A DNA stretch of 15,581 bases, from NCBI GenBank assembly GCA_038124765.1, contig JAYPCO010000025.1, forward strand, positions 1 to 15,581, given 5' to 3'. Positions 13,803 through 15,581 of this stretch are shown here, in pieces. Made by a program: the position numbers and the translations under genes. Under the pieces are notes generated by a model, which did not search any database, was not told the origin of the DNA, and saw nothing but the letters and a program-made list of their open reading frames with translations. This DNA comes from HIMB59 sp038124765 (GTDB taxonomy: Bacteria > Pseudomonadota > Alphaproteobacteria > HIMB59). Every line of letters starts with the position of its first letter. The first letter of the stretch is position 1.

Positions 13803-14694
13803 AAGTAATAATAAAATCCGCCCTAGCTCTTTTTAGGACAGCTAAGCTCTCGTGAAGTAGATCAATATAGTTTCCTAAATTTGCACCATGTAGAAGTTGT
13901 AAGCCGGCATATTCACCGCTTACCTGATACGCACCTGTAGGCAAAAGTGTTTGATTTTTAATATCATTAATCAAATCGATCGAAGTCATCCCTGGTTTAA
14001 CCATTAAATAATTTGCACCCTGTGCTGCATTAATTATCGAACTATTGATTGCTTTCTTGCGATCATTCACAGGCAGCTGATAGGAGGACCGGTCAAAGCC
14101 TTTCGGCGACGATTTTGCTGCATCTCTAAAGGGTCCATACAATGTGCTCTTAAATTTTGTGGAATAACTCATGATTTGCGCATTTGCAAAATCGTTTTCA
14201 TGAAAAATTTTTCGAAGGTATTGGGTAGTATTTTTCATCATATCACTGGGTGCAATAATGTCGGCCCCAGCTTCTAAATAGGTATTGGCAGCAAGTCCCA
14301 AAGAGTAATGAGTTTTCTTTAAATCAATTTTTTTGGAATGTGTAATGCCACAATGACCATCCTGTGTAATAGAGCATAAACAAGTATCAATTAGTAAGGT
14401 GATATTTTTACCAAAATTTTTTTTTATTTGACGAATAACATCATAATGAAAAGAAAAATCTTCGGGTGTTTTTTGTTTTTCAGCTGGTACAATAAATAAT
14501 AAAAAATTTTTAATACCTTTTTTTAGATCCTGCTCTATCGATTTACAAATTAAATTTTGGGGCCAGCTAAAATTTTCACCTAAGCCTTTTATTCTCTTTT
14601 TATTTTGAAGCTGTTGATCTACAAATAACGGCTGAATTAAATGTTTTCGTTGAAGTTTAGATTTATCTGCAATTGGAAAGAAATTTTTGATCAT
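13771..14694 (-). CDS. hemB: Porphobilinogen synthase (delta-aminolevulinate dehydratase), zinc-cysteine type
   Basis: This 307-aa protein condenses two 5-aminolevulinate molecules to porphobilinogen. It has IDTCLCSITQDGHCGI (102-117) with Cys105, Cys107 and Cys115, the three-cysteine catalytic zinc site; IIAPSDMM (146-153); SYSTKFKSTLYGPFRDA with Lys180; YQLPVNDRKKA (205-215); MVKPGM with the Schiff-base Lys233; and YQVSGEYA (256-263). It is a little shorter than most (about 320-340). The start ATG overlaps the hemC stop (ATGA, 14691-14694). The cysteine-rich site is notable because many alphaproteobacterial HemB proteins replace these cysteines by Asp/Ala. The 3' end overlaps hemE. Confidence 0.93.
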   Translation of the reverse strand: MIKNFFPIADKSKLQRKHLIQPLFVDQQLQNKKRIKGLGENFSWPQNLICKSIEQDLKKGIKNFLLFIVPAEKQKTPEDFSFHYDVIRQIKKNFGKNITLLIDTCLCSITQDGHCGITHSKKIDLKKTHYSLGLAANTYLEAGADIIAPSDMMKNTTQYLRKIFHENDFANAQIMSYSTKFKSTLYGPFRDAAKSSPKGFDRSSYQLPVNDRKKAINSSIINAAQGANYLMVKPGMTSIDLINDIKNQTLLPTGAYQVSGEYAGLQLLHGANLGNYIDLLHESLAVLKRARADFIITYGARDIANYL

Positions 14695-15581
14695 TTTAAT
14701 TCAAACTTTTTAAAATCTTCATAGCCAAGATATACATTTAATTTATTTTTGGGAATAATTTTAGCTATTTCATTGAAAGTATTCCCTGGGCCACAAGCAT
14801 TACGTAGATGCAAAATCTCAGGTCTCAGTTTAAGAGCAAGTTCAAAAGCGGAAAAACTCATCCAATAAAAGCTAGTCGCATTAAATAAATTATTAATCGT
14901 AGCCTCATTAATCGAAGGGGTAAGTTCATAGTGATATGTGAGGGTATAATTTTGATTTAATTCATTGCCCTTGTAGGTCAGCTTGGTTGGTTTTTGATGA
15001 ATATCAAAGTAATGTTTTTCTAAAGGACGGTAACCCTCTCCAAACCCATCAAAACTACTATTTACTAATACTCCTATTTTATTGACTTTTTGCCAGGTCG
15101 AAACGCCTGAAGTGGTAATATGCTTGGCACCCTTAAGGTTTTTTGCTGCTAAATTGTTAGCCCTTGTAATAATTAAGTTTTTATTTTTAAGATTATCTTT
15201 TAAAACCAATTCTGATCTTTTGAACATTTGATAATTTTTTAAATTATTAGGAAAAATTTCTTTTACTTTTGTCGTTTTTGACAAATCTAGATAGTCTTTT
15301 TCATGAAAATATTTTTTTGCTTTAAAATCTTTCCCTCTACTAAATAATATTCTTCTTCCTGCAATATTTTCAATGGTAACACCAATATTTAAAGAACAGC
15401 CACCTCCCCATTTACCTAAAAAGTTTCTTTCTTCATGACAGTCTTTTTCAGATTGGCCATGGTTAATTTTTTTTAGAAGAGCACTGATAGTCTTATCGTG
15501 GGATCGATACTCTAATGCTATACAGCCTTGAGCTGCTGCAGAGGGGAACTCAGATAAAGGTAAAACTATTTTTTCAAATTG
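14691..15581 (-). CDS. hemC: Hydroxymethylbilane synthase with C-terminal HemD-like extension (5' end missing)
   Basis: The frame is open across the window edge; 296 residues are visible. The first about 100 are HemC: a KIVLPLSEFPSAAAQGCIAL stretch (compare PAPGQGALAIE), EERNFLG and GGGCSLNIGV, whose Cys (visible residue 62) should bind the dipyrromethane cofactor. HemC proteins normally end shortly after their third domain, but here about 185 more residues follow. The extension opens with NLIITRANNLAAKNL, then GAKHITTSGVSTWQKVNKIG, NSSFDGFGEGY and SFYWMSFSAFELALKLRPEI with NACGPGNTFNEIAKI. These alternations of TR, SG-x-x-TW and GPGxTF resemble a shortened uroporphyrinogen-III synthase. TTG 15284 is internal and not a real start. 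The stop overlaps the hemB start (ATGA). Confidence 0.85.
   Translation of the reverse strand, partial: QFEKIVLPLSEFPSAAAQGCIALEYRSHDKTISALLKKINHGQSEKDCHEERNFLGKWGGGCSLNIGVTIENIAGRRILFSRGKDFKAKKYFHEKDYLDLSKTTKVKEIFPNNLKNYQMFKRSELVLKDNLKNKNLIITRANNLAAKNLKGAKHITTSGVSTWQKVNKIGVLVNSSFDGFGEGYRPLEKHYFDIHQKPTKLTYKGNELNQNYTLTYHYELTPSINEATINNLFNATSFYWMSFSAFELALKLRPEILHLRNACGPGNTFNEIAKIIPKNKLNVYLGYEDFKKFELK

Noticed and set aside
14691..15284. Independent 197-aa gene starting at TTG 15284
   Set aside because: The same frame is open without a stop to the window edge and encodes the HemC cofactor-cysteine region upstream, so this is the C-terminal part of a larger HemC.
1..15581. tRNA, rRNA, CRISPR arrays, integrases or transposases
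   Set aside because: Reading both strands, I saw no cloverleaf with a GTTCGAATC-type T-arm, no regularly spaced repeats and no recombinase motifs.

Overview
This AT-rich window (roughly one third G+C by eye) is densely packed. Neighbouring genes often overlap or are a few bases apart, most starts lack a visible Shine-Dalgarno sequence, and there is no recognisable mobile DNA, tRNA, rRNA or CRISPR. A Rhizobium-type zinc asparaginase, HemJ instead of HemG/HemY, and an alphaproteobacterial-looking HemF suggest a streamlined, probably marine or aquatic alphaproteobacterium. A HIMB59/AEGEAN-169-like or SAR11-like lineage is plausible, but that assignment is inference.

Left part (1-4670): the 3' end of a polar amino-acid ABC transporter ATPase is followed by an asparaginase and a LysE/RhtB exporter, a tight + strand run for amino-acid uptake, deamidation and efflux. 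A hairpin terminator separates it from a - strand group: a second LysE-family exporter, a 64-aa hypothetical and a 55-aa DUF3563-like microprotein. A divergent M19 dipeptidase follows, then a convergent PqiA-domain membrane protein and a 60-aa highly charged protein.

Middle part (4726-9143): a two-gene - strand unit (TSUP permease plus a DUF3445/heme-dependent N-demethylase-like protein), a half-length TAXI-type binding protein, a 35-aa membrane microprotein, an ArgO/LysE exporter, a 74-aa membrane protein, and a DUF2721 protein preceded by a long perfect inverted repeat that may form a structured RNA. An isolated amino-acid ABC permease with a lipoprotein-like N-terminus closes this part.

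Right part (9136-15581): one - strand operon carries most of the pathway from porphobilinogen formation to protoheme: hemC (with a C-terminal extension), hemB, hemE, hemH, hemF, hemJ and then a MATE exporter, ending at a hairpin plus U-tract. The genes are joined by ATGA or TAATG overlaps or by gaps of a few bases. No ordinary hemD is present. The roughly 185-aa extension of HemC has HemD-like features and may supply the uroporphyrinogen-III synthase step. HemE departs from family consensus at several active-site positions. The operon, the inverted-repeat leader at 7853-7938 and the DUF3445/TSUP pair are the most interesting parts of the window.
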